DNA from: JAUSIF01 sp963711595
GTDB taxonomy: Bacteria; Pseudomonadota; Alphaproteobacteria; Rhizobiales; Xanthobacteraceae
NCBI GenBank assembly: GCA_963711595.1
Contig: CAVQER010000010.1
Coordinates: 300,899-364,898 of the forward strand
DNA: 64,000 nucleotides
Direction: 5' to 3'
The translations under genes and the position numbers were made by a program. Below, piece after piece: positions 1 through 6,778 of this stretch (the stretch's first letter is position 1; each line of letters opens with the position of its first letter). Under the pieces are notes generated by a model. It worked only from the letters and a program-made list of their open reading frames with translations. It had not been told where the DNA came from and made no database searches.

Positions 1-51
1 CAGGCGATTACACATCCAGCGACCAGGCCCGTTACATCGCCGAGACATTGC

Positions 52-189
52 TCATTCTCCGATCCATCCGGGCCCCAGCATTCGCTTTGCCTCCTCGCGG
101 GTCTTCTCCCAGCTGGGGCATTGTTGAAACCACTGATACACTGGATCGTCGGCGTTACGCCTGCACGCTTCGAGCAATATTGGATGCAT
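52..189 (-). CDS. small hypothetical protein, 45 aa
   Basis: I do not recognise this protein. It runs from an ATG at 189 to a stop at 52. It looks like a soluble peptide with a Trp/Pro/Glu-rich second half ending in GPGWIGE. The frame is open for 30 more codons upstream, but that part is Pro/Ala-rich and unlike the rest, so I took the internal ATG. Only a weak purine stretch (GAGAAAAAG) precedes it. It belongs to the run of very short genes that fills the first 7 kb. Confidence 0.35.
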   Translation of the reverse strand: MHPILLEACRRNADDPVYQWFQQCPSWEKTREEAKRMLGPGWIGE

Positions 190-400
190 CTTTTTCTCAG
201 CCGGCCCCGCTGTTCCGGCGGGGAGCGGGACCGGCGCTTGGCAACAAGCCGGGTCAACGGGGATTGCCACGGCTCGCAAAAATAAGCCCGACCGTCACCG
301 AAACGTTCCGCGAATGATCGTCGTACACAATGCCGCAGCGTTTCTCTCCGAGCGCTTTGTGCCCGGGGGCAATCGGCACGGCGCGGAGTGCGGCACGGAC

Positions 401-604
401 TTATTTTTGCCCGTTGCCGTTCCCGTCCGTGGCCAGCGCCGCTATCCGCGCTTGCCGCGCAAGCTCAGCTTCCCGCTGCTCCGCCAGCATGTCCCAAGTG
501 TCAGCCATTCGGAGAAGTTGATCGCGATGCTCGGGCAGGGCCGCGCTGCTCGCAAGCGCGCGGCATTCTTGGGCATGCCTTTTGTAATCTTCGGCCTTCT
601 TCAT
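401..604 (-). CDS. small helical protein of the ECR..HR..LL family, 67 aa
   Basis: Conserved small protein of unknown function. The pattern KAEDYKRHAQECRALA, then HRDQLLRMADTWDMLAEQRE, predicts two amphipathic helices. The protein at 6577-6768 shows the same pattern (EKAEECRRLA, then HRDALLEMSRAWDELA), so the two are paralogues. From memory, this type is common and usually unannotated in Bradyrhizobium-like genomes. I took the ATG at 604 because the longer frame upstream is low-complexity Arg/Pro. No good ribosome site is visible. A GC-rich hairpin (627-655) lies just upstream, in the probable leader. Confidence 0.7.
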   Translation of the reverse strand: MKKAEDYKRHAQECRALASSAALPEHRDQLLRMADTWDMLAEQREAELARQARIAALATDGNGNGQK

Positions 605-626
605 GGTTGAAACCCGCACAAGATAG

Positions 627-655
627 CCCCGCCCCGAGGGTGAAACGGGGCGGGG
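627..655. other. perfect 10-bp GC hairpin upstream of the 604 start
   Basis: CCCCGCCCCG (627-636) is followed after 9 bases by its exact complement CGGGGCGGGG (646-655). There is no T-run on the minus side, so it is not a clear terminator for minus-strand transcription. It would sit in the leader of the small gene starting at 604 or end transcription from upstream. Nothing else is recognisable between 605 and 887. Confidence 0.4.
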
Positions 656-887
656 TTGGTCCTGCGCCCGACATCTGGCACAGCGGGGAGGCTGTTGGGG
701 CAAAGCCAAGACGCGCCGGGCAATCCGCTTAATTCGGGTGGGGAGATTCGGTTCCGCCAAGAACACACGCCGAATCAGAGCTAACGTTCCCCGCGTGCGC
801 ACCCGGCCGTTAGCGAATTCGATTCCGCCAGCCTCGAATGTCGCACGGAGATCAACTATAGATCAGGCCCGACGATATCGCGCGCCG

Positions 888-1073
888 CTAACCGACTTCT
901 TTCAACAGCTGCCGGTACTGCTCCGCCAACCCCTGCCGAGCTTCTACCAACGATACCAGGGTGGCTTCTGCTTCTGGCCGTTCCACATCGGCTGCTGTTA
1001 GACTTCCGACGCGCTCCCGCTGTTGGACGATTGCCGACGCGAGCCACTTCAGCTGAAGCTGGACCTCGTCCAA
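888..1073 (-). CDS. small coiled-coil hypothetical protein, 61 aa
   Basis: Acidic, helix-rich peptide (EAEATLVSLVEARQGLAEQY) of unknown function. It starts at a TTG (1073) without a convincing ribosome site, so the start is uncertain. It lies head-to-head with the 1207-1422 gene and resembles the heptad-rich small proteins nearby in composition, but I cannot show real homology. Functional assignment is not possible. Confidence 0.4.
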   Translation of the reverse strand: MDEVQLQLKWLASAIVQQRERVGSLTAADVERPEAEATLVSLVEARQGLAEQYRQLLKEVG

Positions 1074-1206
1074 TTTGTTTCTGGTTGCCGTTTTCGCGAA
1101 CGGTTTCTGCGCCTTAGGGCAAAAGAAGCCTTCTGTTAGATGGGGACTTGCTGTCTGCGAGCGTCAGGCGTTCGATATTGCCCTAGGCCCATCCGGGGGA
1201 GTGGCC

Positions 1207-1422
1207 GTGGAACGCGAAGACCTGAAGCAGTATCTCACGCTGATCGAGATCGAGATCGAAAGCGCGACGCTCGCCATTGAGAAGCAGCGCGTGGTTATCG
1301 AGAAGCAGGCGTTGTCGGGGGAAGATCATTGCCAAGCCCTCGAAGCACTTGAAAAGTTGCGACAGGCGCAGCGGGATCTCGAAACTAACCGCGATGAGCT
1401 TTTGAAGAGCATCAATTCTTAG
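1207..1422 (+). CDS. small coiled-coil protein, family B, 71 aa
   Basis: Short protein made almost wholly of helix with heptad spacing (IEIEIESATLAIEKQ, LEKLRQAQRDLETNRDELL), ending LLKSINS. A GTG at 1207 follows GGGGGA by six bases and gives a start MERED like the relative at 6278-6496 (MEREM); the longer upstream frame is not protein-like. It belongs to a family with members at 5619-5846 and 6278-6496 and a truncated remnant at 6910-7056, whose last codons and following bases match it exactly. Function is unknown; a role as an oligomerising helper peptide would be a guess. Confidence 0.7.
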   Translation: MEREDLKQYLTLIEIEIESATLAIEKQRVVIEKQALSGEDHCQALEALEKLRQAQRDLETNRDELLKSINS

Positions 1423-1573
1423 CGCCGGGCGACTTTACATCAATCTTATCTGCACGCTCCAGGCATCCAGCCGCGCACGCTTGCAGTCGGCGCTTTTCCT
1501 GAGAATTATGGGATTCCAGTTGTGCCAAGCGCGTCCAGACGGCTGCCAGCGTTCGATAATAGTGCGGCGTCAC
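1412..1573 (-). CDS. small hypothetical protein, 53 aa
   Basis: Unrecognised helical protein (LAAVWTRLAQLESHNSQ, then a Cys-containing helix and a Lys-rich tail). Its last 11 bases overlap the end of the 1207-1422 gene tail to tail. I chose the GTG at 1573, preceded by GGTGAGG; a second GTG at 1582 and a TTG at 1636 are in frame, so the start is uncertain. Confidence 0.4.
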   Translation of the reverse strand: MTPHYYRTLAAVWTRLAQLESHNSQEKRRLQACAAGCLERADKIDVKSPGAKN

Positions 1574-1676
1574 TGGCCTCACCCGGTCCCTGTGCCCAGC
1601 CGAAGCATCTACGCGCCTTTTTAGTTGAGAGGGCAAGTCGCGAAAAATTCAGTACGAATCCGTACCAGTATTACGA

Positions 1677-1865
1677 TCAGGCGCCGCGAGGTTTAGCTGG
1701 CCCGCCGTCGGCCTTAGTCAGCGCGTCCGCCCTTGCTGCACGCAGGATCAATTCTCTAATCGCGGCCGCCCTGGTGGGTATCCGTTCCCGGAATTTGAAC
1801 TCTTCGATTGCTTCGAGCAAAGCCCGCTCGACTTCGACTTGGAGGCGTATGGTGCGCCGCTTCAT
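1677..1865 (-). CDS. ribbon-helix-helix type DNA-binding protein, 62 aa
   Basis: A short basic strand (MKRRTIRLQVEVERAL) is followed by two helices with the RAAAIRELILRAA pattern that closes many CopG/Arc ribbon-helix-helix domains. The length suits a stand-alone DNA-binding dimer. The tail (PAKPRGA) looks disordered. No partner toxin is seen next to it, so an antitoxin role is not supported. The fold is an inference from the pattern, and target DNA is unknown. Confidence 0.55.
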   Translation of the reverse strand: MKRRTIRLQVEVERALLEAIEEFKFRERIPTRAAAIRELILRAARADALTKADGGPAKPRGA

Positions 1866-2010
1866 GGTTCATTCTAACGCTAAAGTCCGAGTTTGAATGT
1901 CCGCAGATCCAGCATCTGTGCGGCGTTGCGCAGGCATGCGAGCAGGTATTTGCAGGCATGACAAAATTGCGCGTGCGGTCGCGAACCTCGCGGCGGTATG
2001 GGGGCGCGCC

Positions 2011-2196
2011 ATGCCTGATCCCGCATATACATATTGGTACGTCGGCGAGTTCGTCGCCGTGATGCTCGGCTTGTGGGCGATGATGTTCGTTCTCGATTGG
2101 ATTTGGCCCTCGAACATCGAGCGCGAACGGGCGGAGAAAGCTAAGAACGAAAAGTCGTACGACGCCACTCGGCCATATAAACCGAATCTTCCCTAA
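2011..2196 (+). CDS. single-pass membrane protein, 61 aa
   Basis: One strongly hydrophobic segment at about residues 10-30 (VGEFVAVMLGLWAMMFVLDW) is followed by a charged tail (ERERAEKAKNEKSYD). I took the internal ATG because the upstream extension has atypical Cys/Arg content. Its last four bases overlap the end of the convergent 2193-2426 gene. Function is unknown; the layout suits a small inner-membrane stress peptide. Confidence 0.55.
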   Translation: MPDPAYTYWYVGEFVAVMLGLWAMMFVLDWIWPSNIERERAEKAKNEKSYDATRPYKPNLP

Positions 2197-2426
2197 ACGT
2201 TGGCAAATCGAGGCATTAGATCCTCGTACACTATGCCGCAACGCTCGCCCATCTCTCTGTGCTTCGGGCAATTCGCGATGGCCACGAGCAAGTCAGGGCC
2301 GGCCAGATCCCCGTATCGCTCGATCAGCGTCTCCTTCCGATACTGCCCGCGCCGGCCGCATTGGTCGCAGACCAGGCGAACCGGATCGAATGGAAAAGCC
2401 GAGATCGGCGGCGAGCTGTAGCGCAT
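2193..2426 (-). CDS. small CxxC protein, family C, 77 aa
   Basis: Contains CDQCGRRGQY in the first half and a later Cys/His group (NCPKHRE, GERCG), a spacing that could bind one zinc ion. From memory, small proteins with this CxxCGRRG...YGDLAGPDLL pattern recur in Bradyrhizobium-type genomes without a known role. A degenerate relative lacking the first CxxC is at 12321-12485. The next minus-strand gene (2436-2576) starts 147 bases upstream. Confidence 0.65.
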   Translation of the reverse strand: MRYSSPPISAFPFDPVRLVCDQCGRRGQYRKETLIERYGDLAGPDLLVAIANCPKHREMGERCGIVYEDLMPRFANV

Positions 2427-2435
2427 GACGTGAAT

Positions 2436-2576
2436 TTAAAGACAGCCAGTCGCGCTCCGCAACTGGGTGTCGTGGCTAGTCCAGCGGCTCAAGATGTTGC
2501 TGTGCACCGTCGTCTGCGCATCAGCATCACTCACCGTCAACGCCGCAAATGCGGTGATAGCTTGAAGAAGTCGCAT
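2436..2576 (-). CDS. small secreted or membrane peptide, 46 aa
   Basis: Starts with a hydrophobic stretch and a possible signal-peptidase site (MRLLQAITAFAALTVSDADA, then Q), leaving about 25 polar residues. The ATG at 2576 follows a near-perfect ribosome site, AGGAGGG, four bases away, which is the main evidence that this short frame is expressed. I do not recognise the product. Two Trp/His-rich turns in the mature part suggest no known domain. Confidence 0.5.
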   Translation of the reverse strand: MRLLQAITAFAALTVSDADAQTTVHSNILSRWTSHDTQLRSATGCL

Positions 2577-2711
2577 GGTGCCCTCCTGAACCCGTCGAGC
2601 GTTTCTTCGAGGCAGTGTTCGTCTCGCTTCACAAGTTCCTGCAGACGATCGCCTGAACGAAAAGAGAAGCCCCGGCCACGTCAGTTGCGTGAACGGGGGG
2701 ATGACAAGCGC

Positions 2712-2826
2712 CCCCTTCTTGGACGGCGCAAGGCTGACCCGCCGTACGCTGAAACGGGCCGCCTGGGTCCCGGCGATCTAAGGCGCTGGGAAAAAACCAG
2801 AGAAGCCGATCGAGATTGTCGGCTGA
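2712..2826 (+). repeat. PEKPIEII-tail repeat, copy 1 (frameshifted)
   Basis: This block matches the reverse complement of 19322-19440 at both DNA and peptide level: LLGRRKADPPYAE, then DLRRWEK. One extra A in a run (GGGAAAAAACC) breaks the frame; without it the end would read RWEKPEKPIEIVG-stop, as in the other copies. No start codon lies in this frame, so it is a remnant. Otherwise I see no gene between 2577 and 2884. Confidence 0.55.
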
Positions 2827-2884
2827 AATTTCCTTCCGAAGGAACGGAGCGGGACGGCTGCTGCTTTTCAAAGAGGGCGAGGCG

Positions 2885-3040
2885 TTAGGCCGCCTTGCCC
2901 GTGGCAATACCATCGTTCGATTTAGCAGAGCGCAGAGCACCGGCCCCGGGGAATTTCGGTGCAGGTGGATCGGGCTCGCGCCGAAAATCCACCCGCAGCA
3001 CATTGCCTTCCCGCGCCGTGATGTACCGATCAATCCTCAT
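2885..3040 (-). CDS. small basic hypothetical protein, 51 aa
   Basis: ATG at 3040, stop at 2885. The first half (MRIDRYITAREGNVLRVDFR) looks like two beta strands, and the rest is Pro/Ala-rich. The ATG overlaps the end of the 3030-3170 frame, which would allow translational coupling. No separate ribosome site is evident. I do not recognise the family. Confidence 0.4.
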   Translation of the reverse strand: MRIDRYITAREGNVLRVDFRREPDPPAPKFPGAGALRSAKSNDGIATGKAA

Positions 3041-3170
3041 GGCGTATTCGTTCAAAGGTGGGCCGAGCCTTGGCCACCACCAAATTGATCGCGTCTGCGA
3101 CGTCTCTCGAGTTGGCGGTGAGATATATCGTCAAGTACCGGGCGTTGCCGGTCGAGCGTGCGTAGAGCAT
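3030..3170 (-). CDS. possible overlapping small protein, 46 aa
   Basis: A frame with high GC at third positions and natural-looking composition (ARYLTIYLTANSRDVADAIN) that overlaps the 3' third of the 3052-3390 gene in another frame on the same strand. Either two genes overlap here, or the 3052-3390 protein originally continued into this frame and a frameshift separates them. I cannot decide from sequence alone. Function is unknown. Confidence 0.35.
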   Translation of the reverse strand: MLYARSTGNARYLTIYLTANSRDVADAINLVVAKARPTFERIRHED

Positions 3171-3390
3171 CGATGATGTCACCGAAGCGCACATATCGGC
3201 CCGCGCCAGCTTCATACAACTCCGGTGCAGCCTCAACAGCGCAGGCGTCCGAAGCCCAAGAAGCGAGGATCGCGCGTTTCTCGTTCCACGTCAGATCGGG
3301 ATCATTGACCACCTCAGAGGGGTGGTCGAAAGCTTGCGCGGGATGCAGAAGTTCGTCGAGATCGAGAGCCAAGGCTGATCTGTCCGTCAT
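3052..3390 (-). CDS. conserved small protein (NEKRAILASWASDACAVE family), 112 aa
   Basis: The core LHPAQAFDHPSEVVNDPDLT followed by NEKRAILASWASDACAVE is a strongly conserved rhizobial small-protein signature that I recognise from memory; its function is unknown. The start at 3390 (MTDRSALAL) follows AGGAGAAAGG. Known relatives end soon after the DALRTLD segment, so the Arg-rich C-terminal 25 residues may be out of frame (see 3030-3170). A possible RpoH-type promoter lies 70-100 bases upstream. Confidence 0.65.
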   Translation of the reverse strand: MTDRSALALDLDELLHPAQAFDHPSEVVNDPDLTWNEKRAILASWASDACAVEAAPELYEAGAGRYVRFGDIIDALRTLDRQRPVLDDISHRQLERRRRRDQFGGGQGSAHL

Positions 3391-3457
3391 GTCCTTTCTC
3401 CTGGTCGCTCCTTCCCTACGGGGCGACGGCAAAGGCTCATCACCCCTGACGGTTCGT

Positions 3458-3488
3458 CGATTTGGGAAACGTTTTTTTCTCTGTCAAG
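3458..3488 (-). promoter_or_regulatory. candidate RpoH-like promoter for the 3052-3390 gene
   Basis: Read on the minus strand, CTTGAC is followed by 17 bases and CCCAAAT, close to the alphaproteobacterial heat-shock form CTTGAC-N17-CCTATNT. It shares CTTGAC, CGTTTC and AAATCG at the same spacing with the region upstream of the Hsp20 gene (4204-4231). Confidence 0.4.
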
Positions 3489-3517
3489 AGGTGCTTCCAA
3501 AAACCTACTTATAGAGC

Positions 3518-3552
3518 GGCCCCGTCCCCAACGGGGTCGAGGGGACGGGGCC
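3518..3552. terminator. strong 12-bp GC hairpin
   Basis: GGCCCCGTCCCC (3518-3529) pairs exactly with GGGGACGGGGCC (3541-3552) across an 11-base loop. There is no T-run on either side, so it is either a weak terminator between the Hsp20 gene and the 3052-3390 gene or an RNA-stabilising hairpin. Confidence 0.4.
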
Positions 3553-3650
3553 TGGCGATCCGCAGCAGCGGGGGATGGAGGAAACGCCACGGATCGCATC
3601 TCCCAGCGACCTGTGATCTCGCCCCCTGGCCGCTCGACCTCCTCGACCGA

Positions 3651-4109
3651 TCAAGCCGCCTTATGATCGATAATTTGCGGTCGATCTTTCGTAGCGCCGC
3701 TCCTGATATCGATCTGACGCGGTTTCATTTTCTCTGGGAGCTCGCGGACGAGATCCACTTGCAGGAGACCCGCATCAAACGAAGCGCCCTTCACCTCGAC
3801 ATATTCGGCTAGGTTGAACACGCGCCGGAACGAGCGACCGGAAATCCCCTGGTAGAGGAAATTTTTATCTTCTTTCTCGGTTTTCCGTCCCTCGACCGTT
3901 AGCGTGTTCTGCTCTGCCGTCACGGTGATTCCGTTCGGCTGGAACCCGGCCAGGGCTAGCGAGATCCGGTAGCTGTTTTCGCCGGTCCGCTCGATATTGT
4001 ACGGCGGGTAATTGTTCTCGTCGGTCCAACGAGTTGGCTGCTCGAGCATATCGAACAGCTGGTCGAAGCCGATGGTCGATCGCCACAAGGGCGTAAGATC
4101 GTAGTTCAT
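3651..4109 (-). CDS. Hsp20 / alpha-crystallin small heat-shock protein, 152 aa
   Basis: ATP-independent holdase that binds unfolding proteins in the cytoplasm as large oligomers. The alpha-crystallin domain covers about residues 30-125: it opens at YNIERTGENSYRISLALAGF, continues through the VTAEQNTLTVEG strand pair and GISGRSFRRVFNL, and ends near ASFDAGLLQVDL. Length is normal for bacterial IbpA/HspD-type proteins. The ATG at 4109 follows AAGGAGG; the longer frame upstream is unlikely. An RpoH-like promoter lies about 95 bases upstream. It is monocistronic. Confidence 0.95.
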   Translation of the reverse strand: MNYDLTPLWRSTIGFDQLFDMLEQPTRWTDENNYPPYNIERTGENSYRISLALAGFQPNGITVTAEQNTLTVEGRKTEKEDKNFLYQGISGRSFRRVFNLAEYVEVKGASFDAGLLQVDLVRELPEKMKPRQIDIRSGATKDRPQIIDHKAA

Positions 4110-4203
4110 TTCCACATCCTCCTTTTGAGCAACATGGGAACTGCTGCGTCGGACTACGCTCCGGCGCTGCATTGCCGAGCCTGATGGCCCCGGCGACTGA
4201 CCG

Positions 4204-4231
4204 ATTTAGAAACGAGTCGATTTCCGTCAAG
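4204..4231 (-). promoter_or_regulatory. candidate RpoH-type heat-shock promoter of the hsp20 gene
   Basis: On the minus strand CTTGAC is followed 16 bases later by CTAAAT, matching the heat-shock sigma-factor layout of alphaproteobacteria. It is correctly placed upstream of the Hsp20 start at 4109. No other feature was found between 4232 and 4544. Confidence 0.5.
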
Positions 4232-4544
4232 GGGCACTCGCCGATGGGACTAATCTTTTTGCGGCGCAAAACGCGCGATCGACATAGGACGAAGTGATTG
4301 GCTTGGGCCCCGCGACAATTAAGATGGGCGGGAAGCGCCAGCGCCAGTAGCATCCAAAAGATGTCGTCGCTCTCCGGCGGAAAGTTTCCCGCGGCCGGCG
4401 CGGGCAGTATCGAAAGAAAACCCTATCGACCGCTGAGGTGATTTGGTAGGCCCCGATCTATTGGTAGCGGTCGCCCCATGCCCGCCGGCGCAAAATCGGA
4501 GCGGCTAGACCAATCGTCCTAGCGATCGACGAACTAAGGGCACA

Positions 4545-4574
4545 TGAAAAAAGCCCCGGCGATTAGCCGGGGCC
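4545..4574 (-). terminator. rho-independent terminator
   Basis: On the minus strand GGCCCCGGC, a five-base loop and GCCGGGGC are followed by a run of T. It lies 20 bases beyond the stop of the 4595-4813 gene and terminates it. Confidence 0.8.
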
Positions 4575-4594
4575 AAAGTACGCGACGATTTCTC

Positions 4595-4813
4595 TTACTT
4601 GCACACAGTAATTGTTTTCAGGGCGCCCTCGGCCTCGGTCTGGCTCTTGAACACCTTGCCGTCACCCACCACGACCGTCGTAGTTGTGGTCGGCCTCTGC
4701 GAAACCACGGTGCATTTCTTCGTGGCTGTATCTTGCACCACATAGAACTCTTGGGCCAAGGCAGGGGTCGCAAGCAGTACGGCGATTGCCGCAAGAGCAA
4801 AGCGGATCTTCAT
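4595..4813 (-). CDS. small periplasmic protein with signal peptide, 72 aa
   Basis: MKIRFALAAIAVLLATPALA is a textbook Sec signal peptide with an ALA cleavage site. The mature part of about 52 residues has two Cys (KKCTVV and the terminal VCK) that could form a disulphide, with a Thr-rich strand between. The pattern resembles small rhizobial periplasmic proteins of unknown function. The ATG at 4813 follows AGGAGAACGCC. A terminator follows directly, so it is a single-gene unit. Confidence 0.8.
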   Translation of the reverse strand: MKIRFALAAIAVLLATPALAQEFYVVQDTATKKCTVVSQRPTTTTTVVVGDGKVFKSQTEAEGALKTITVCK

Positions 4814-5041
4814 GGCGTTCTCCTAAAACCCCCGCAGACTTCACTAAAGTTCCACGCGTCGAATTGGTTCCGGGAACGCTCGCCGAAGTGAGACCTGGCC
4901 GCCGCCGTAGCGACGAACTGAGGATCGCCGGAAAAAGGATTCTGCGCGACGAAGCTGGAAACTTTTTCCCCGGTTCTTCGTTCGCGAATATCGCTGGGAC
5001 CCATCACCGGGTCCTCCGTCCTCCGGAGACCGTCGCATAGC

Positions 5042-5080
5042 AGCGGCCTCGGCTTGCTGGAAGCCGGGGCCGCTTATTTT
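5042..5080 (+). terminator. bidirectional hairpin, T-run on the plus side
   Basis: A 14-base arm (AGCGGCCTCGGCTT) pairs with 5061-5074 with one wobble across a five-base loop, followed on the plus strand by TATTTT. It lies between the stop of the 5088-5264 gene and the 4814 region and probably ends that minus-strand transcript. Nothing else is recognisable in 4814-5041. Confidence 0.55.
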
Positions 5081-5087
5081 GTCCGGA

Positions 5088-5264
5088 CTACTTACTTGGG
5101 ACTTTCGGGGCGCTAGGCACCTCGATTTTTGGTGCGTTAATGTTTACGTCTGCGGTGCGCGTGCCACCGGGGTACCAACCGAACGCGAAAACCAGCACGA
5201 CGAAAACCAATATGCCACCGATAATCAAACCGAGCATTGCGTTCGAGCCGCTATTGTCAGCCAT
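5088..5264 (-). CDS. single-pass membrane protein, 58 aa
   Basis: A hydrophobic segment (LGLIIGGILVFVVLVFAFGW) is followed by a periplasmic-type tail rich in Pro/Val (NINAPKIEVPSAPKVPSK). The ATG at 5264 follows GGAGG by five bases; an upstream in-frame ATG at 5276 overlaps that ribosome site and is less likely. Small proteins of this layout are frequent in Bradyrhizobium genomes; function is unknown. Confidence 0.7.
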   Translation of the reverse strand: MADNSGSNAMLGLIIGGILVFVVLVFAFGWYPGGTRTADVNINAPKIEVPSAPKVPSK

Positions 5265-5566
5265 GTAGTCCTCCATTGTTTTGGCTGGCAGGCAAAGTGG
5301 GATCGATGGGAAATGTTCCCTGCCGGGTGAAGGTGACGTTAAGTCTTGGCACGCGCGATCAATCGCGACGCCTCCGTCACGAAAAGAAACTGTGTCAGGC
5401 CGCCAATTGGGGAAGCGGGTAACCCGGCCCGACATACATAAATTCCCAATACAGAAGTGCGTTCCGTCGAGCCCAGCCGGGAACCAATCGGAGCAATTTG
5501 CATTGGACCTTGCACTGGGTAGCTATCTCCCCCAGCCCCCGCTGTTAGCTGCCTGGTCCAAAGTCA

Positions 5567-5605
5567 GACCCCGCTCCGGTAGCCCAACCCGAGCGGGGTC
5601 TTCTC
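5567..5605 (+). terminator. rho-independent-like hairpin
   Basis: GACCCCGCTC and GAGCGGGGTC pair across a 14-base loop and are followed by TTCTC. It stands just upstream of the 5619 gene, so it may insulate or attenuate it. Apart from this I see nothing in 5265-5618. Confidence 0.5.
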
Positions 5606-5618
5606 ATGGCCCGCGGCT

Positions 5619-5846
5619 ATGGATCTCGCGACCCTTGAACGAAATCTGCGAAAGGCAGAGCAAAATGTCGCTCGGTGCCGTGGACTTATTGCGACACAAG
5701 AAGGACTGATCGAGAGACTCGATCGCGCGGGCGCGGACACGTCCTTTGCAAAGGACACATTGGAGATTCTTCGCCGGGCGCAACGCTCATACGAGAAGCA
5801 ACGCGACCTCTACGCCGCGCTTCTCAGTGAAGCCAAAAAAGCGTGA
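5619..5846 (+). CDS. small coiled-coil protein, family B, 75 aa
   Basis: Heptad-rich helix throughout (LERNLRKAEQNVARCRGLI, then RRAQRSYEKQRDLY). It shares with 6278-6496 the order: leading LE.. helix, a turn with RAGADTS / RTGHPTA, then LE.L..RAQ / LETLLQKRAQ. These are paralogues of family B with 1207-1422. Length is typical of the group. Function is unknown. Confidence 0.7.
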   Translation: MDLATLERNLRKAEQNVARCRGLIATQEGLIERLDRAGADTSFAKDTLEILRRAQRSYEKQRDLYAALLSEAKKA

Positions 5847-5874
5847 TCCGATCGCTTGCCCGCCGGTCGTTGCC

Positions 5875-5899
5875 GGAACCCGACGCGTCTGAAATCGTT
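5875..5899 (+). promoter_or_regulatory. EcfG-type stress promoter (GGAAC-N16-CGTT)
   Basis: GGAAC at 5875-5879 and CGTT at 5896-5899 with exactly 16 bases between match the consensus for the alphaproteobacterial general-stress sigma factor EcfG. The next gene starts at 5908, only eight bases after the -10 element. Confidence 0.65.
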
Positions 5900-5907
5900 G
5901 GCCGCGC

Positions 5908-6066
5908 ATGCTCCGACGCGATCAATGTCCGCTCGCTCTTCAGCGGGAACTCAAGACCCCTCGCCGCACCAACATCGAGGCGACGATCAACGCCGTTCTG
6001 GTACTTAGCTGGCTGCTGGCCGGAGTCGTCGTGGCGCTTGCCGCGGTCGTCTTCATTCCGAAGTGA
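5908..6066 (+). CDS. single-pass membrane protein, 52 aa
   Basis: A basic N-terminus (LKTPRRTN) leads into one C-terminal membrane helix (LVLSWLLAGVVVALAAVVFI) ending PK. The ATG lies about where transcription from the EcfG promoter at 5875-5899 should begin, so the mRNA may be leaderless; no other start is in frame. Probably a stress-induced inner-membrane peptide. Function is unknown. Confidence 0.55.
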   Translation: MLRRDQCPLALQRELKTPRRTNIEATINAVLVLSWLLAGVVVALAAVVFIPK

Positions 6067-6177
6067 CCACTTGAGACACATGATCGGCTGAGGTTCTCCC
6101 CGCTTCCCCCGTCAATCCGCCGGAAACTGCCTCGGCATCACAGCGATCGACCGTAAGCTGTAGCCGCGGGTGGCGTC

Positions 6178-6255
6178 ATGAACGTTTATGCGATCGGCGT
6201 TAGCGCCATACTCTGGAGCTTCATCATTCCATTCGGATGGTGGCTGCTGCTTTAA
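6178..6255 (+). CDS. 25-aa hydrophobic microprotein (tentative)
   Basis: A very short frame coding an almost wholly hydrophobic peptide (VSAILWSFIIPFGWWLLL at the end). It follows the 5908-6066 gene by 111 bases on the same strand and could share its transcript. Composition is that of a membrane microprotein, but so short a frame can arise by chance and no good ribosome site is seen. Confidence 0.3.
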   Translation: MNVYAIGVSAILWSFIIPFGWWLLL

Positions 6256-6277
6256 ACTATGGGCTGCTAACACAGGC

Positions 6278-6496
6278 TCACTCATTGCCGAGTTCCTTGC
6301 GCAAACGGTCGCGAGTGCCTTCGTGCTGCGCCCGTTTTTGCAGGAGCGTCTCTAAGACTGATCTGGCCACAGCCGTGGGGTGCCCGGTTCGTTTCAACTC
6401 GGCGATGATCCGAGACTGCTGAAGGATGCGTTCCTCGATCTCAGCGAGGCGCTGCTCAGTTTCGGCGAGGTGTTGTTCCAGCATTTCGCGTTCCAT
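6278..6496 (-). CDS. small coiled-coil protein, family B, 72 aa
   Basis: Begins MEREMLEQHLAETEQRLAEI and is heptad-rich throughout (ILQQSRIIAELK, LLQKRAQHEGTRDRL). It is the third full-length member of family B (see 1207-1422, 5619-5846). It is divergent from the 6577-6768 gene, with an 80-base promoter region between. Function is unknown. Confidence 0.75.
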   Translation of the reverse strand: MEREMLEQHLAETEQRLAEIEERILQQSRIIAELKRTGHPTAVARSVLETLLQKRAQHEGTRDRLRKELGNE

Positions 6497-6576
6497 CCCA
6501 CCCTCAAGAGTCTGTGAGGGATCAAGTTCCTAGCCTCTGAGTCCGCAACCGCACTTAGGGTGATGCGTTTCGGTTT

Positions 6577-6768
6577 ATGGACGAGGTAGCTAGGTTCCGC
6601 GAAAAGGCGGAAGAGTGCCGGCGTCTGGCGAAGGAGATGGGACTTCACGACCATCGGGACGCATTGCTCGAGATGTCTCGTGCGTGGGATGAGCTCGCCG
6701 ACAGTTGGCAGAGACAGATGGAAAAGAAAAACGTTGAGCCGGGCGGCTCAGCGCAAAACGAGTCGTAG
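6577..6768 (+). CDS. small helical protein of the ECR..HR..LL family, 63 aa
   Basis: Paralogue of 401-604: EKAEECRRLAKEM, then HRDALLEMSRAWDELADSW, ending in a polar tail. Two amphipathic helices with conserved Cys-Arg and His-Arg pairs are predicted. Function is unknown. The ATG at 6577 is the only sensible start. A terminator follows 90 bases downstream, after a probable separate small-RNA promoter. Confidence 0.75.
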   Translation: MDEVARFREKAEECRRLAKEMGLHDHRDALLEMSRAWDELADSWQRQMEKKNVEPGGSAQNES

Positions 6769-6778
6769 CATTAATACC

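Noticed and set aside
1677..1865. Toxin-antitoxin system
   Set aside because: A ribbon-helix-helix protein is present but no toxin-like partner adjoins it.
2259..2888. Long plus-strand open frame of 209 codons
   Set aside because: It is antisense to the CxxC gene and the signal-peptide gene, and its composition is Arg/Pro-rich without conserved blocks. Only the tail-repeat part at its end is meaningful.
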